Shown here piece after piece: positions 11,918 through 19,730 of a stretch of DNA of 20,575 nucleotides. The notes below the pieces were generated by a model that saw only the letters and a program-made list of their open reading frames with translations, had not been told where the DNA came from and did not search any database. Source of the stretch: a virus. The position numbers and the translations under genes were made by a program. The stretch spans positions 1 to 20,575 of the IMG/VR virus record IMGVR_UViG_3300009285_002477. One strand, written 5' to 3'. The first letter of the stretch is position 1; each line of letters begins with the position of its first letter.

Positions 11918-12600
11918 CACGCTTCCTCCGTCTCACCGCTGATGGTAGCACTGAGGTTGTGCTTGTGCGGCGCCGTCCCGCCAGATGCCTTCAGCGCGGC
12001 GATGTCCGACTTCAGGCTAGCAACGAGTTCGCCCAGCTTCTCCGTCCCCACGATCCCCTTGTCCAGTCCGAGCTGGCCCGCTCGCGCTATCCGCCCAATC
12101 GCCTCTGCGATTTGCTGATCTGTCATGATGTCGTCCTCCTTGTATTGAGCCCACGGTATCCGCCCACCCGGGCAGGACGTCGACGCCGAGCCAAACTGTC
12201 CAAGTTCTCGATGCTCCCACAATGTAACCCGCCGCTCCCAGTTTCCTATCCCTGCCTGAGAGAACAGCCACTTCACCAGTTCGTATGATGCTTGGAACTG
12301 CACCTCCGTCAACGGCTCCGGGGCCGACCCTTCGTGCTCTACCCCCCAGTAGCGGCGGTTTGATTCGTAAGAACCGTTCGTCCACGCTATCTCCGCCGAG
12401 TCCACACGCTGAATTATCTTCCCGTCCTTGTGGACCTCGAAGTGCCACGACGCCTCACGGGGTCCGTCGATGACGGACTGAAGACCAGCCGCTGATCCTT
12501 CTGCTGAGTGCAGGACGACGCCCATGTTCAGGTGCGTCTTGTCGCCGCCGTAGTTGCACTTCGTCGTGGGCTTCCAGATTGCGCTTGGGTAACGTGGCAT
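11917..12600 (-). CDS. N-acetylmuramoyl-L-alanine amidase endolysin (Amidase_2 type)
   Basis: 227 residues from MPRYPSAIW; the start 81 bases earlier belongs to the preceding gene. Zinc ligands are H31 (VVLHSAEG), H130 (LWEHRELG) and C143 (STSCPGG). The segment ASWHFEVHKDGKIIQ (50-64) and WGVEHEG (85-91) are also typical of the T7-lysozyme-like fold. The enzyme cuts between the sugar and the stem peptide of peptidoglycan. After residue 158 come a helical region and a short HKHNLS-containing tail that may bind the wall. It lies in the lysis region with a holin-like gene, but no signal peptide, so it needs a holin. Confidence 0.92.
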   Translation of the reverse strand: MPRYPSAIWKPTTKCNYGGDKTHLNMGVVLHSAEGSAAGLQSVIDGPREASWHFEVHKDGKIIQRVDSAEIAWTNGSYESNRRYWGVEHEGSAPEPLTEVQFQASYELVKWLFSQAGIGNWERRVTLWEHRELGQFGSASTSCPGGRIPWAQYKEDDIMTDQQIAEAIGRIARAGQLGLDKGIVGTEKLGELVASLKSDIAALKASGGTAPHKHNLSATISGETEEA

Positions 12601-12755
12601 CAGTTCACATTCACAGTCGCGCCGCCGTCGTACAGCCACTCGATGACAGGGCCGCGAGCGGCAGTGTCCCAAATCATCCACCTGAGTTCCGTGTTACGCG
12701 CGAAACGCTCGGCCTCGCGCCGCTCACGCTGTGCATCCTCCAGACAGTGCGTCAT
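12600..12755 (-). CDS. Small hypothetical protein
   Basis: 51 residues, MTHCLEDAQRERREAERFAR then a Trp-rich middle and a beta end (DGGATVNVN). GGAG lies six bases before the ATG, and its stop shares a base with the amidase ATG (TGATG). These signals support it although no family is recognised. First half is a charged helix. Confidence 0.6.
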   Translation of the reverse strand: MTHCLEDAQRERREAERFARNTELRWMIWDTAARGPVIEWLYDGGATVNVN

Positions 12756-12756
12756 G

Positions 12757-13134
12757 TCACGCTCCTATCAGGCTGACTACCAGCGCCACCGCGCCCAGCG
12801 ATGTCGCCGCCAACCCTATCCCCAGGAACCGTCCCTCTAGCTGTGATAGCCTGTCGTTCATGCGGTTCACGCTCTCTGCCGTCACGCGACTGAACCCCTC
12901 GAACACCTCGCGGGGGATGAACCGCATCCTGACGTCGTTCAAGAGTTCGTTCGTGTGTCCCTGTGTCCTCTCGGCGGCGATGTGCTCGCGGGTGTGCGCC
13001 TCCCAGTGAAGGTCAGATACCTCGTCCAGGTGCGCCTTCAGGGCAGCGATCTGGTCTATCACGGCGTCCAGCTTTTCGTGGACGTTGACCTGCATCCTGG
13101 CGCACTCGGTCTGGGTTACGAAGTCAGTGTCCAC
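12757..13134 (-). CDS. Coiled-coil protein with C-terminal membrane anchor
   Basis: 125 residues from a GTG with AGGAGG five bases upstream. Residues about 15-95 are charged helices with coiled-coil spacing (KLDAVIDQIAALKAHLDEV), and 102-124 a single transmembrane helix at the very end (GIGLAATSLGAVALVVSLIG). This resembles the XhlA-type proteins that associate with lysis membrane complexes in some phages, and its place between tail genes and amidase agrees. Could also be a tail-associated membrane protein. Confidence 0.65.
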   Translation of the reverse strand: MDTDFVTQTECARMQVNVHEKLDAVIDQIAALKAHLDEVSDLHWEAHTREHIAAERTQGHTNELLNDVRMRFIPREVFEGFSRVTAESVNRMNDRLSQLEGRFLGIGLAATSLGAVALVVSLIGA

Positions 13135-14722
13135 AACATCCTCCTACGGGCACCTGCTCTATGTACTCTTCCGCGCTGTCATTATGTGTGATGAACACCC
13201 GTCGCGCCGCTCCACCTGGGCTGCTCGGCTCGTCACAGTCCGCATTCTCAGTGCTGGTGTTGTTCGCGGGCTTCGTCACGGTGGGGCCGAGGATGACGGC
13301 CCCGAAGAGGCGCAGGTCAGCTTCCACACCTGCCACGAACCGCGACCCTATCGCCATCCCGTCAACTGCCGCCTTCGACCAGGCCGCCGCTCCCGGCGTT
13401 GTCTCCATGATGCGATAGCCGGAGGTGCCATAGCGGACGGCTGAGACGTAGCTCCGCGCCTCTCCGTCCACATGGCAGGAGAACTCCTGCTGATGCAGAT
13501 TGTCGCCGATGCCATACAGCATCACGGCGCGGGGGTCGTCGCTGGCCCCCATGTCGGGGATGCCGAACAGCACCTCGTCTTGATCGGTCGCCTCGTAGAG
13601 ACGGTCACCGGTAGTGAGCCCGCGCTCGTCGTTGTCGTCGTGATAGTCATCGATGAGCCGGTAGTGCTTGGTAGATGTCGTGGCGATGCTGTAGGTATCC
13701 CCGGGGGAGGGGGCGGGTGAAAAAGCCGCACATACAACTGACGTGGCGGTGTTAGACGAAATCACCTTCGTCTGGCCGTTTGCGGCCCCACTGGTCATGG
13801 TGACGCTGTAGTTAATCCATTGGTTCGTTGTCCATGCCTTCCCCGAATCGAAAACATGGGTGGCATCGGTGCCCGCCGTGGATGTCCCACTGTCCGACAG
13901 CAGCGTCCGAGTCCACTGCTTGATGATGTCGCAGTGGGGCTGGTAGGACTGCATCACCCAAGTATGGGGAATCATGCCGTCGAAGTCGCCAGCGCCACCG
14001 TCCTCGTCCGTGGGCCTGAACCCGCCCATCTCCGCTGTCAGGTGGGTCTTCCCCTTGCCAGGGGGATTGGCGACGTTCTTCCAAGCGATAGACACCAGCG
14101 CCGACACGTTGTTGGGGGCGGTCGCGCCGTTGTAGTCTATCTGCTTCGTGCCGTCCACCCAGACCTCGGCGGGCTTGAAGCCACTGCCATCCACCGTGCG
14201 CCGGAAGCGGCAGTTAATCCACTTGGGGGTGCCGGAGGCGAAAGTGTAGCTGGCGAGACTGGTGAAAGCGGTCAGGCTGGTCATCTCGACTAGCTCGATT
14301 GAGACGAGTCCCGTCCCACTTCCAGTGGCCGTGATGACGAGTCCATAACAGGTGTTGCTGGACGAGATGACGGTCGGGTCGTTGGTTGTGTAGAGACAGA
14401 CGTATTTGATGCCGATGGCGGTGCCAGCATCGATCCTGATTTTGAACGGCCACCAGAAGTAGTCGTAGGCAGTCTCGGCCCACGCCCCAGCGTTGTAGAT
14501 GAGGTCAGTGTTGGCTAACTGCAGTGTGTGCTCGAAGCTGCTGTCAAGGCTCCCACCAGAATCGTACACAGGCTGCGTCTTGGAGTAGGAAGCCCAGCCC
14601 CCGCAGACGGGCTGAAAGGGGCCATCAGAATAGTTCTCGTAGGAGAACTCCTGCCCTGACGCGCCCTCGTTGCGCACGTAGCCCAGGATGCCGACGGTGG
14701 GGTCCATCCACAGGAGCGTCAT
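13124..14722 (-). CDS. Large tail-fibre or receptor-binding-like protein
   Basis: 532 residues; the ATG at 14722 shares a base with the preceding stop (TGATG). Rich in Gly, Ser, Thr, Asp and aromatic residues, low in Lys, as for extracellular phage structural proteins. Residues about 100-240 look like a concanavalin/laminin-type beta-sandwich (KPAEVWVDGTKQIDY, WINCRFRRT). Around 290-350 is a segment of the DSGKAWTTNQWINYSVTMTS type that recurs in phage fibre proteins. No catalytic motif. Likely exposed at the tail tip. Confidence 0.6.
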   Translation of the reverse strand: MTLLWMDPTVGILGYVRNEGASGQEFSYENYSDGPFQPVCGGWASYSKTQPVYDSGGSLDSSFEHTLQLANTDLIYNAGAWAETAYDYFWWPFKIRIDAGTAIGIKYVCLYTTNDPTVISSSNTCYGLVITATGSGTGLVSIELVEMTSLTAFTSLASYTFASGTPKWINCRFRRTVDGSGFKPAEVWVDGTKQIDYNGATAPNNVSALVSIAWKNVANPPGKGKTHLTAEMGGFRPTDEDGGAGDFDGMIPHTWVMQSYQPHCDIIKQWTRTLLSDSGTSTAGTDATHVFDSGKAWTTNQWINYSVTMTSGAANGQTKVISSNTATSVVCAAFSPAPSPGDTYSIATTSTKHYRLIDDYHDDNDERGLTTGDRLYEATDQDEVLFGIPDMGASDDPRAVMLYGIGDNLHQQEFSCHVDGEARSYVSAVRYGTSGYRIMETTPGAAAWSKAAVDGMAIGSRFVAGVEADLRLFGAVILGPTVTKPANNTSTENADCDEPSSPGGAARRVFITHNDSAEEYIEQVPVGGCCGH

Positions 14723-15462
14723 CAGTCCCACCAGTTCCAGTGTGGTGTCCCCGTCACCAGCGCTGCCACCCCCATCGGCCACGGGTGCAGCGTGTAGAGG
14801 TGGACGCGGTGACCCGACGCGTCGGCCTCAAGAACCAGCTCGATGCCGCGCCTGTCTTCGCCGGTCAGACGGGGGTCGCGCAGAAGGTCTATCCGGCTCC
14901 TGATTTCGAGCGGCTCCTCGGCGGGCCGCACCCAGTCGAGGATGGCTGACAGCGACCCCTCTGAGCCGCCGACGACCGCGTTCACCTTGCTCACGAGGGC
15001 CGGGTGGTTCTGAAACACCGTGGCCAGCATCGTCTTGAGCTGCGCGTTCGTCAGGCCATAGGTCGTTTTGAGCCAGTAGAGGCTGTCTCGCCAGGAGGTA
15101 GCGTGGTCGGCAGCCAGATGGTCGGCAACGCCTTGAGCGGCGGTGCGGCGGGCTGGGGAGAGCGCCCCAGCCCGTTGCCGGATGAGCGCCGCCATGAAGT
15201 CGTGACGCGGCGGTAGGGAGTAAGCCCCGAAGGCGTCCCTGGGCAGGATACACTTCGACCAGTCCGACTGCCATGAGGTTGAATACTCGGTCAGCGCCCC
15301 GGACCAGTCGCCCACCACGAGGCAGCGCGAGAAGCTAACGTTGCGGAAGTCGTATCCCGTGAAGTTGCCGGACAGGATTACGTTCTCGAAGAACGAGTCG
15401 CGGGCGTCGTGGTCGGGCATGTCGGTGGGGGTCACGGTGCCAGTGGTGAAGACGTATCTCAT
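14722..15462 (-). CDS. Tail-associated protein with a short pentapeptide-like region
   Basis: 246 residues. Residues about 23-58 show a weak pentapeptide-repeat rhythm (FENVILSGNFTGYDFRNVSF), which folds as a right-handed beta helix. A helical middle (90-165) and a beta end follow. The start overlaps the previous stop (TGATG). Its place among tail genes suggests a fibre or baseplate component; no specific family is recognised. Confidence 0.5.
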   Translation of the reverse strand: MRYVFTTGTVTPTDMPDHDARDSFFENVILSGNFTGYDFRNVSFSRCLVVGDWSGALTEYSTSWQSDWSKCILPRDAFGAYSLPPRHDFMAALIRQRAGALSPARRTAAQGVADHLAADHATSWRDSLYWLKTTYGLTNAQLKTMLATVFQNHPALVSKVNAVVGGSEGSLSAILDWVRPAEEPLEIRSRIDLLRDPRLTGEDRRGIELVLEADASGHRVHLYTLHPWPMGVAALVTGTPHWNWWD

Positions 15463-16493
15463 CAGTCCACCGTGTACCTAATCGTGATGCAGAGTTGGGC
15501 GGGTGTCCCGCTTACGCTAGTCACAGCCAGAACGAGCCACGAGTCCGCGCTTACACCCCCGGAACTGAAGCTCGTCGCGTTCGCGTCAGTGGTGGTCGAG
15601 GTGAAATCGGAGGAGTTGATATCCGTTCCGGCCCCTCCACGAGTGGAACGCTTCTCGATGTTCCAGATAGCGTTGGTGGCCGCCGTAACGGCATGTTCAA
15701 TTTCTCGTATCGTCACGGCTTGGAAGAAGTAGCTGATGGCGATGTTATCCGCCGCAACAGGGGATTCAACGACGATGGTGACAGTCTTCATTTCCTGCGC
15801 CATCGTGGGGGCCGCTGCCACCCCCGCGCTACGGTAGTAGGTGTGGCCCAGCGCAGCGGACGGGGCAGCGCCAAGCGCGACCTCCTGTTCGTCACCTGAG
15901 CCATCTGTGTACATCATCTTCCAATTGGCGTGTCCGGTGTGGGCGGCGATGCCGTGGGCCTCGGCGCCGCCGCCCGGCAAATCGCCTATCGTGATTGACT
16001 TCTTGGCGTTCGCCGCAGCCGAGTCCTCGATGACTAGGAAATCTCCGCTGACCGGAGACGCCTTTGGTGTGATAGCGGCGATCTCCCCCGGCACGTTGTC
16101 GTGGATGGCGTCGCCGTCAGTTGCTCCGGCGCTGGTCAAGTCTTCCCAGTTGGCGTTCCCGACTCCGGCGCTCGTGCACACGTAGACCGATGTCCCGTAT
16201 ATCCAGCGGGACCCGATGCTGTAACCGGCCGAAGCGTCATCGTCCGCAGTCGGGGCTGCTTCCGCGTTCAGGTTGCTCTTGTGCAGGGTGTACGTCCCCG
16301 CTGCAACCTTCCGCATGTCCCCCTCTGCGGCGGTGAACTCACTGTGCAGGATGTAGACGTCGTGTGGATCCGCCGCGTCCTCGTGATCGCCAACGGACTG
16401 ACCCTCGACGAGCTTCTGCTGCCGCACGCCGCGAGCGGGCAGTGGCCCACGTTCGGGCCGACGCTTCAGGGGGTCGTCGCGGGGAATGGTCAT
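15462..16493 (-). CDS. Tail-fibre-like structural protein
   Basis: 343 residues, Ala/Thr/Ser/Gly-rich and acidic. The middle holds HSEFTAAEGDMRKVAAGTYT and SIGSRWIYGTSVYVCTSA, patterns common in phage fibre and coat-decorating proteins where short beta repeats join a trimer shaft. The end (from about 235) is a beta-rich domain. The first 30 residues are basic. ATGA with the upstream gene. Role inferred from composition and context. Confidence 0.55.
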   Translation of the reverse strand: MTIPRDDPLKRRPERGPLPARGVRQQKLVEGQSVGDHEDAADPHDVYILHSEFTAAEGDMRKVAAGTYTLHKSNLNAEAAPTADDDASAGYSIGSRWIYGTSVYVCTSAGVGNANWEDLTSAGATDGDAIHDNVPGEIAAITPKASPVSGDFLVIEDSAAANAKKSITIGDLPGGGAEAHGIAAHTGHANWKMMYTDGSGDEQEVALGAAPSAALGHTYYRSAGVAAAPTMAQEMKTVTIVVESPVAADNIAISYFFQAVTIREIEHAVTAATNAIWNIEKRSTRGGAGTDINSSDFTSTTTDANATSFSSGGVSADSWLVLAVTSVSGTPAQLCITIRYTVD

Positions 16494-17188
16494 GGCCCCA
16501 GGAACGTCGCCCAGAGGTCGGGCGAGTAGTTGCCGACGCTGGTGACGTTGAGGGCTGCGGTGCTCACCTGGCGCACCATGAGCTCCAGATAATCCGTGGC
16601 GTTCAGGCGATAGTGGGTGCTGACGTTCTGAATGATGACCTCTGACCCGCTGTCCGCTTCGTCTACCTGGGTGCCGCCAAGGTTAGTAGCGGCGTTCGCC
16701 ACGATGCTCAGATAGCGTCTGCCAGTGGCGTTCGCCGCCCACTGGACGGAGCCACCGATGGCGTAGAGCCCGGTGTGCTGGATCGTGAGACGGGTTGGAG
16801 CGCCAATGACCCACATGTTGTCGTTGTCCCAGCGCTCGCCACTGAAGGAGATGGCGGTGGAGGTGTCGTTTGTGATCGATTGGTTGGTATCCCGGTAGGC
16901 CCTGACGTGCGGCACGGCCCCGCCGACGATGATCCAGGCGGCGCCGTCATCCAGCCAAACAACCTTCGGGTCATCCGTCGCGTAGTAGAGGCGGCCAGCC
17001 TCTCCGAAGGCCGGACGTGCGGCGTTCGTTCCTGAGAGATGGCGGTGCTTGATGGTGGTGGAGGACGTGTCGCCGTCCACAGCCAGCGATAGGACGTGCG
17101 CCCGGTCGCGAATCTCCTGATTCATATCGGCGGATGCCAACACCGCTGCCGCCCAACTTTTCAGCGTTGCAACCCACGTGTCGCTCAT
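16490..17188 (-). CDS. Tail protein with C1q-like C-terminal domain
   Basis: 232 residues. The first 80 carry a small phage tail motif (WAAAVLASADMNQEIRDRAH, 12-31), then RLYYATDDPKVVWLDDGAAW, common where fibre proteins join the tail. From about 95 on, the pattern VRAYRDTNQSITNDTSTAI, a long HTGLYAIGGSVQW and closing WATFLG resemble the C1q/TNF jelly roll, which forms trimers in phage fibres. The start is close to the plus-strand HNH gene, and reading from the tape measure side must pass through it. Confidence 0.65.
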   Translation of the reverse strand: MSDTWVATLKSWAAAVLASADMNQEIRDRAHVLSLAVDGDTSSTTIKHRHLSGTNAARPAFGEAGRLYYATDDPKVVWLDDGAAWIIVGGAVPHVRAYRDTNQSITNDTSTAISFSGERWDNDNMWVIGAPTRLTIQHTGLYAIGGSVQWAANATGRRYLSIVANAATNLGGTQVDEADSGSEVIIQNVSTHYRLNATDYLELMVRQVSTAALNVTSVGNYSPDLWATFLGP

Positions 17189-17190
17189 AG

Positions 17191-17219
17191 TTGCCCTACC
17201 TACCTACAACTGGTATCAT
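17191..17219 (+). promoter_or_regulatory. Putative promoter of the plus-strand HNH gene
   Basis: TTGCCC (17191-17196), 17 bp, then TATCAT (17214-17219) preceded by TGG as extended -10. Only six bases separate the -10 box from the ATG at 17226, so the transcript would be leaderless or nearly so. The HNH gene opposes its operon and needs its own promoter. Confidence 0.45.
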
Positions 17220-17225
17220 TGTGTT

Positions 17226-17804
17226 ATGAAGTCCATGCTTACTTGCGAACGGTGTCAATCCAGCTTTGAGATTCGGCGGGGTGATCGAGTGCGGCGCTTT
17301 TGCTCTCGTCTCTGTTGGTATAAGACGCCCCGCCAACACTCTGCCGAGGCGAAGGAAAAGATGGCCCTCAGTAAGCGCGGCGATCAGAACCCCGCTAAGC
17401 GCCCAGAGGTGCGGGCCAAGATTAGCGAATCGCTGCGCAAACTTGGCCCTCGCCCCCGCCCAAATTATGAAGCCCCGCGAGGGCCGCAGGCTCACAATTG
17501 GAGGGGTGGAGTCTGGCAACGCAAAGATGGTTATGTCATCGTCTGGATTCCACCCGATGAACGGCACAAGTGGCCGGAGATTTCCCGACAAGGCTACGTC
17601 TTCCGCTCTCATGCCGCATGGAATGAAGCCCACCCCGACGATCCCTGGCGACCGGGTGAGGTCATCCATCACCGCAATGGGATTAAGGACGATGACCGGC
17701 CAGCGAACCTTGAGAAGTTGGCGAACCAATCTAGTCACTTCCAGCATCACGCCAGCCTTCTCGCCGCCGTCAGGCAGCGGGATGCGCAGGGGCACTTCAT
17801 TTAG
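17226..17804 (+). CDS. HNH homing endonuclease with NUMOD3-like motif
   Basis: 192 residues from ATG at 17226; the earlier in-frame start at 17178 is less likely given the promoter. Order: zinc finger C7/C10/C26/C30; a NUMOD3-like helix region (41-72, AEAKEKMALSKRGDQ then VRAKISESLRKLG); and an HNH core with EVIHHRNGIKDDDRPANLEK (145-164) and HFQHH (171-175). It lies on the opposite strand between two tail genes with little spare DNA, as expected of a mobile free-standing homing endonuclease. Codons are less GC-biased at third positions than in neighbours. The minus strand over it carries a long open frame that I consider a shadow. Confidence 0.9.
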   Translation: MKSMLTCERCQSSFEIRRGDRVRRFCSRLCWYKTPRQHSAEAKEKMALSKRGDQNPAKRPEVRAKISESLRKLGPRPRPNYEAPRGPQAHNWRGGVWQRKDGYVIVWIPPDERHKWPEISRQGYVFRSHAAWNEAHPDDPWRPGEVIHHRNGIKDDDRPANLEKLANQSSHFQHHASLLAAVRQRDAQGHFI

Positions 17805-17806
17805 TT

Positions 17807-19729
17807 TCACGGAGCCAGCACCTTCGCCCCGTCAATTGAATCGGTGTCGATGATGAAGTAGGCCAGATCCACGGGCACCAGTCGCCAGGTCGCTGCAATC
17901 TCCTGACCAGCGATGGCGAGATCGAGAGAGTCGATATAGAAATCGGCGTTGACCTTCGTGGACGTCGGCATGTTATCGTTCGTGAGCGTGATCCGGTCGG
18001 AGACCTTCGCGGCCAGCATCGCCGCCGTCAACCCCGTCAACGGCATGTCGCCGAATGGGTCAGCCATTGCGATTGCTATGTTCTCCCGTTGGGTATCGCC
18101 ATGACGCGCCGCCAGGTAGTTCGCCCACGATTGCATGTGAGCCTCACTGCCGTTCAGGCCGAAGCTGAAGGAGAGCACGGCGGCATACGGCACAACGGTC
18201 GTGGGCGTGGCGCGTGCGGGCGATGCCCCGTCTTCACGGCGCACGGGCTTGCCCCGGACGTTGAAGGGCGAGATCAGGTGAACCGTGCGGGCGACCGTGT
18301 TGGTGAAGACGGCCTGCGCGCCGCCGCCGAACGTGTCCCAGGCGAGTGTGACGTTCCCCGACTCGTCGGCGCCACCGCCGCCCGGGTTGGCGTTGATGAA
18401 GTAATCGGTGTTGGCGACCGGCTTGACGATGTCCCGTGCCGTCGCGCCGCCGAAATCGATCTCCACCCGGAGCGTGTCATTGGGCGGGATCGCGCGGGGC
18501 AGCGGCGCCACTGAGGCTATCGTCTCCTCAGTCGCCGCTTTCTCCCAGATCGGATAGCTAAGGATCACCTCGCCGACGCGGTCCGTCGCGTCCTCGTTGT
18601 ATGCGAGTTCCTTGAACCGTTCGTCGATGGTGACCTGGCTCGTCAGGCTTCGGCTCGCCGCCCAGCGGTGCGTCCGCTCCTCGAAGGTGGCCACGCCGGC
18701 GCCGTCGAAGTAGAACAGCCCGCCCAGCTCGTTCAGCGCTACCTCCTGAATGGCGGAGAGGGCGGAGACTTCATGGAAGAAGACGCGCTCCAGCGTCGGC
18801 ACGCCTGTCTCGGTAGAGCGCGCGTAGGCGTTGCCGAAGGTCACGCAATGAACCGCGCCCGTCCTGAACGTCGCGGCGGCACTCGTCATGTAGCCGTCGA
18901 TGTAGAAGTCCGTCGCCGCGCCGTTGAAGGTCCCACTCACCGTCACCCTCTGGGGTTGCGAGGTCAGCGTGACCGTTGCCGTGGCGATAACACCCACGCT
19001 GTCGCCCAGGCGGATCGTGAACGTCTCCCCCTCGTCGGCTGGAAGCGGCGTCCAGACATAGCACGAAGCCTGCACCTTGACCGATTGGAACTCGGAGTCT
19101 GCACTGTGCGGGATCGTGTACCGCCAGCCCGACGTCACCGCCGTTGTCACCGATTCCAGCGCGGCCGGTGCCTCCAGGACTATGCCTGTTGTGACGCGGG
19201 TATTCGTTCCCGTCCCGAGGACGGAGTAGCCGGTGAGGTCATCCTTGAAAATGGGGTTGTCGACGTGCTCCCCGATCTCGGCGTGGTCCAGCAGCCGGTC
19301 GATGATGACGCCGGGGTGGTGATTTTCCATCAGCGGCAGGCGGACGGACGTCCGCTCCAGTGCCCACATGAAGTCGGCGGCGGTGACGTAGACCAGGGCG
19401 TCATTGATGTGCGGCTTCACGCCGATGCCGGTGATGATGCCCTTGAACAGGTCGTAGGTGATGGCGTTGTAGGTCGCGCGGACTCGGATACCCGCATAGG
19501 GGTGGAAGGTGTTGTAGTAGGCTCCGCCCGTGTTTTTCGGCGAGAACCGGCCGTCACTGTTGTCCAGGGAGAGCGTGAGCGTGGCCGGGCTTGCGGCACC
19601 GAGGTCCGCCCGCCGACCGCGGCCGCTGATCCGCAGGCTATCGAAGCGCCAGACGTAGGCCGTGATGTCCGTCGCGTAGGAACCCGACCCGTCCAGGTCC
19701 AGCGTCACCTCCCACGTGGTCAGCGACAC
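17807..19729 (-). CDS. Minor tail protein, tail-tip type
   Basis: 640 residues with GTG start and GGGAG six bases upstream. The beginning (WEVTLDLDGSGSYATDIT) and the RISGRGRRADLGAASPATLT and GRFSPKNTGGAYY segments (33-70) match the distal-tail and hub proteins that follow the tape measure gene in siphophages. Residues about 215-285 look like a carbohydrate-binding jelly roll (FTIRLGDSVGVIATATVTL). The remainder is a long beta-rich region. Located immediately after the tape measure with one base between the stop and the start. Likely part of the tail tip that contacts the host. Confidence 0.75.
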   Translation of the reverse strand: MSLTTWEVTLDLDGSGSYATDITAYVWRFDSLRISGRGRRADLGAASPATLTLSLDNSDGRFSPKNTGGAYYNTFHPYAGIRVRATYNAITYDLFKGIITGIGVKPHINDALVYVTAADFMWALERTSVRLPLMENHHPGVIIDRLLDHAEIGEHVDNPIFKDDLTGYSVLGTGTNTRVTTGIVLEAPAALESVTTAVTSGWRYTIPHSADSEFQSVKVQASCYVWTPLPADEGETFTIRLGDSVGVIATATVTLTSQPQRVTVSGTFNGAATDFYIDGYMTSAAATFRTGAVHCVTFGNAYARSTETGVPTLERVFFHEVSALSAIQEVALNELGGLFYFDGAGVATFEERTHRWAASRSLTSQVTIDERFKELAYNEDATDRVGEVILSYPIWEKAATEETIASVAPLPRAIPPNDTLRVEIDFGGATARDIVKPVANTDYFINANPGGGGADESGNVTLAWDTFGGGAQAVFTNTVARTVHLISPFNVRGKPVRREDGASPARATPTTVVPYAAVLSFSFGLNGSEAHMQSWANYLAARHGDTQRENIAIAMADPFGDMPLTGLTAAMLAAKVSDRITLTNDNMPTSTKVNADFYIDSLDLAIAGQEIAATWRLVPVDLAYFIIDTDSIDGAKVLAP

Positions 19730-19730
19730 G

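Noticed and set aside
17196-17810. Minus-strand frame of 204 codons opposite the HNH gene
   Set aside because: The plus strand encodes a recognisable zinc finger, NUMOD3-like and HNH core; the minus product has no recognised motif.
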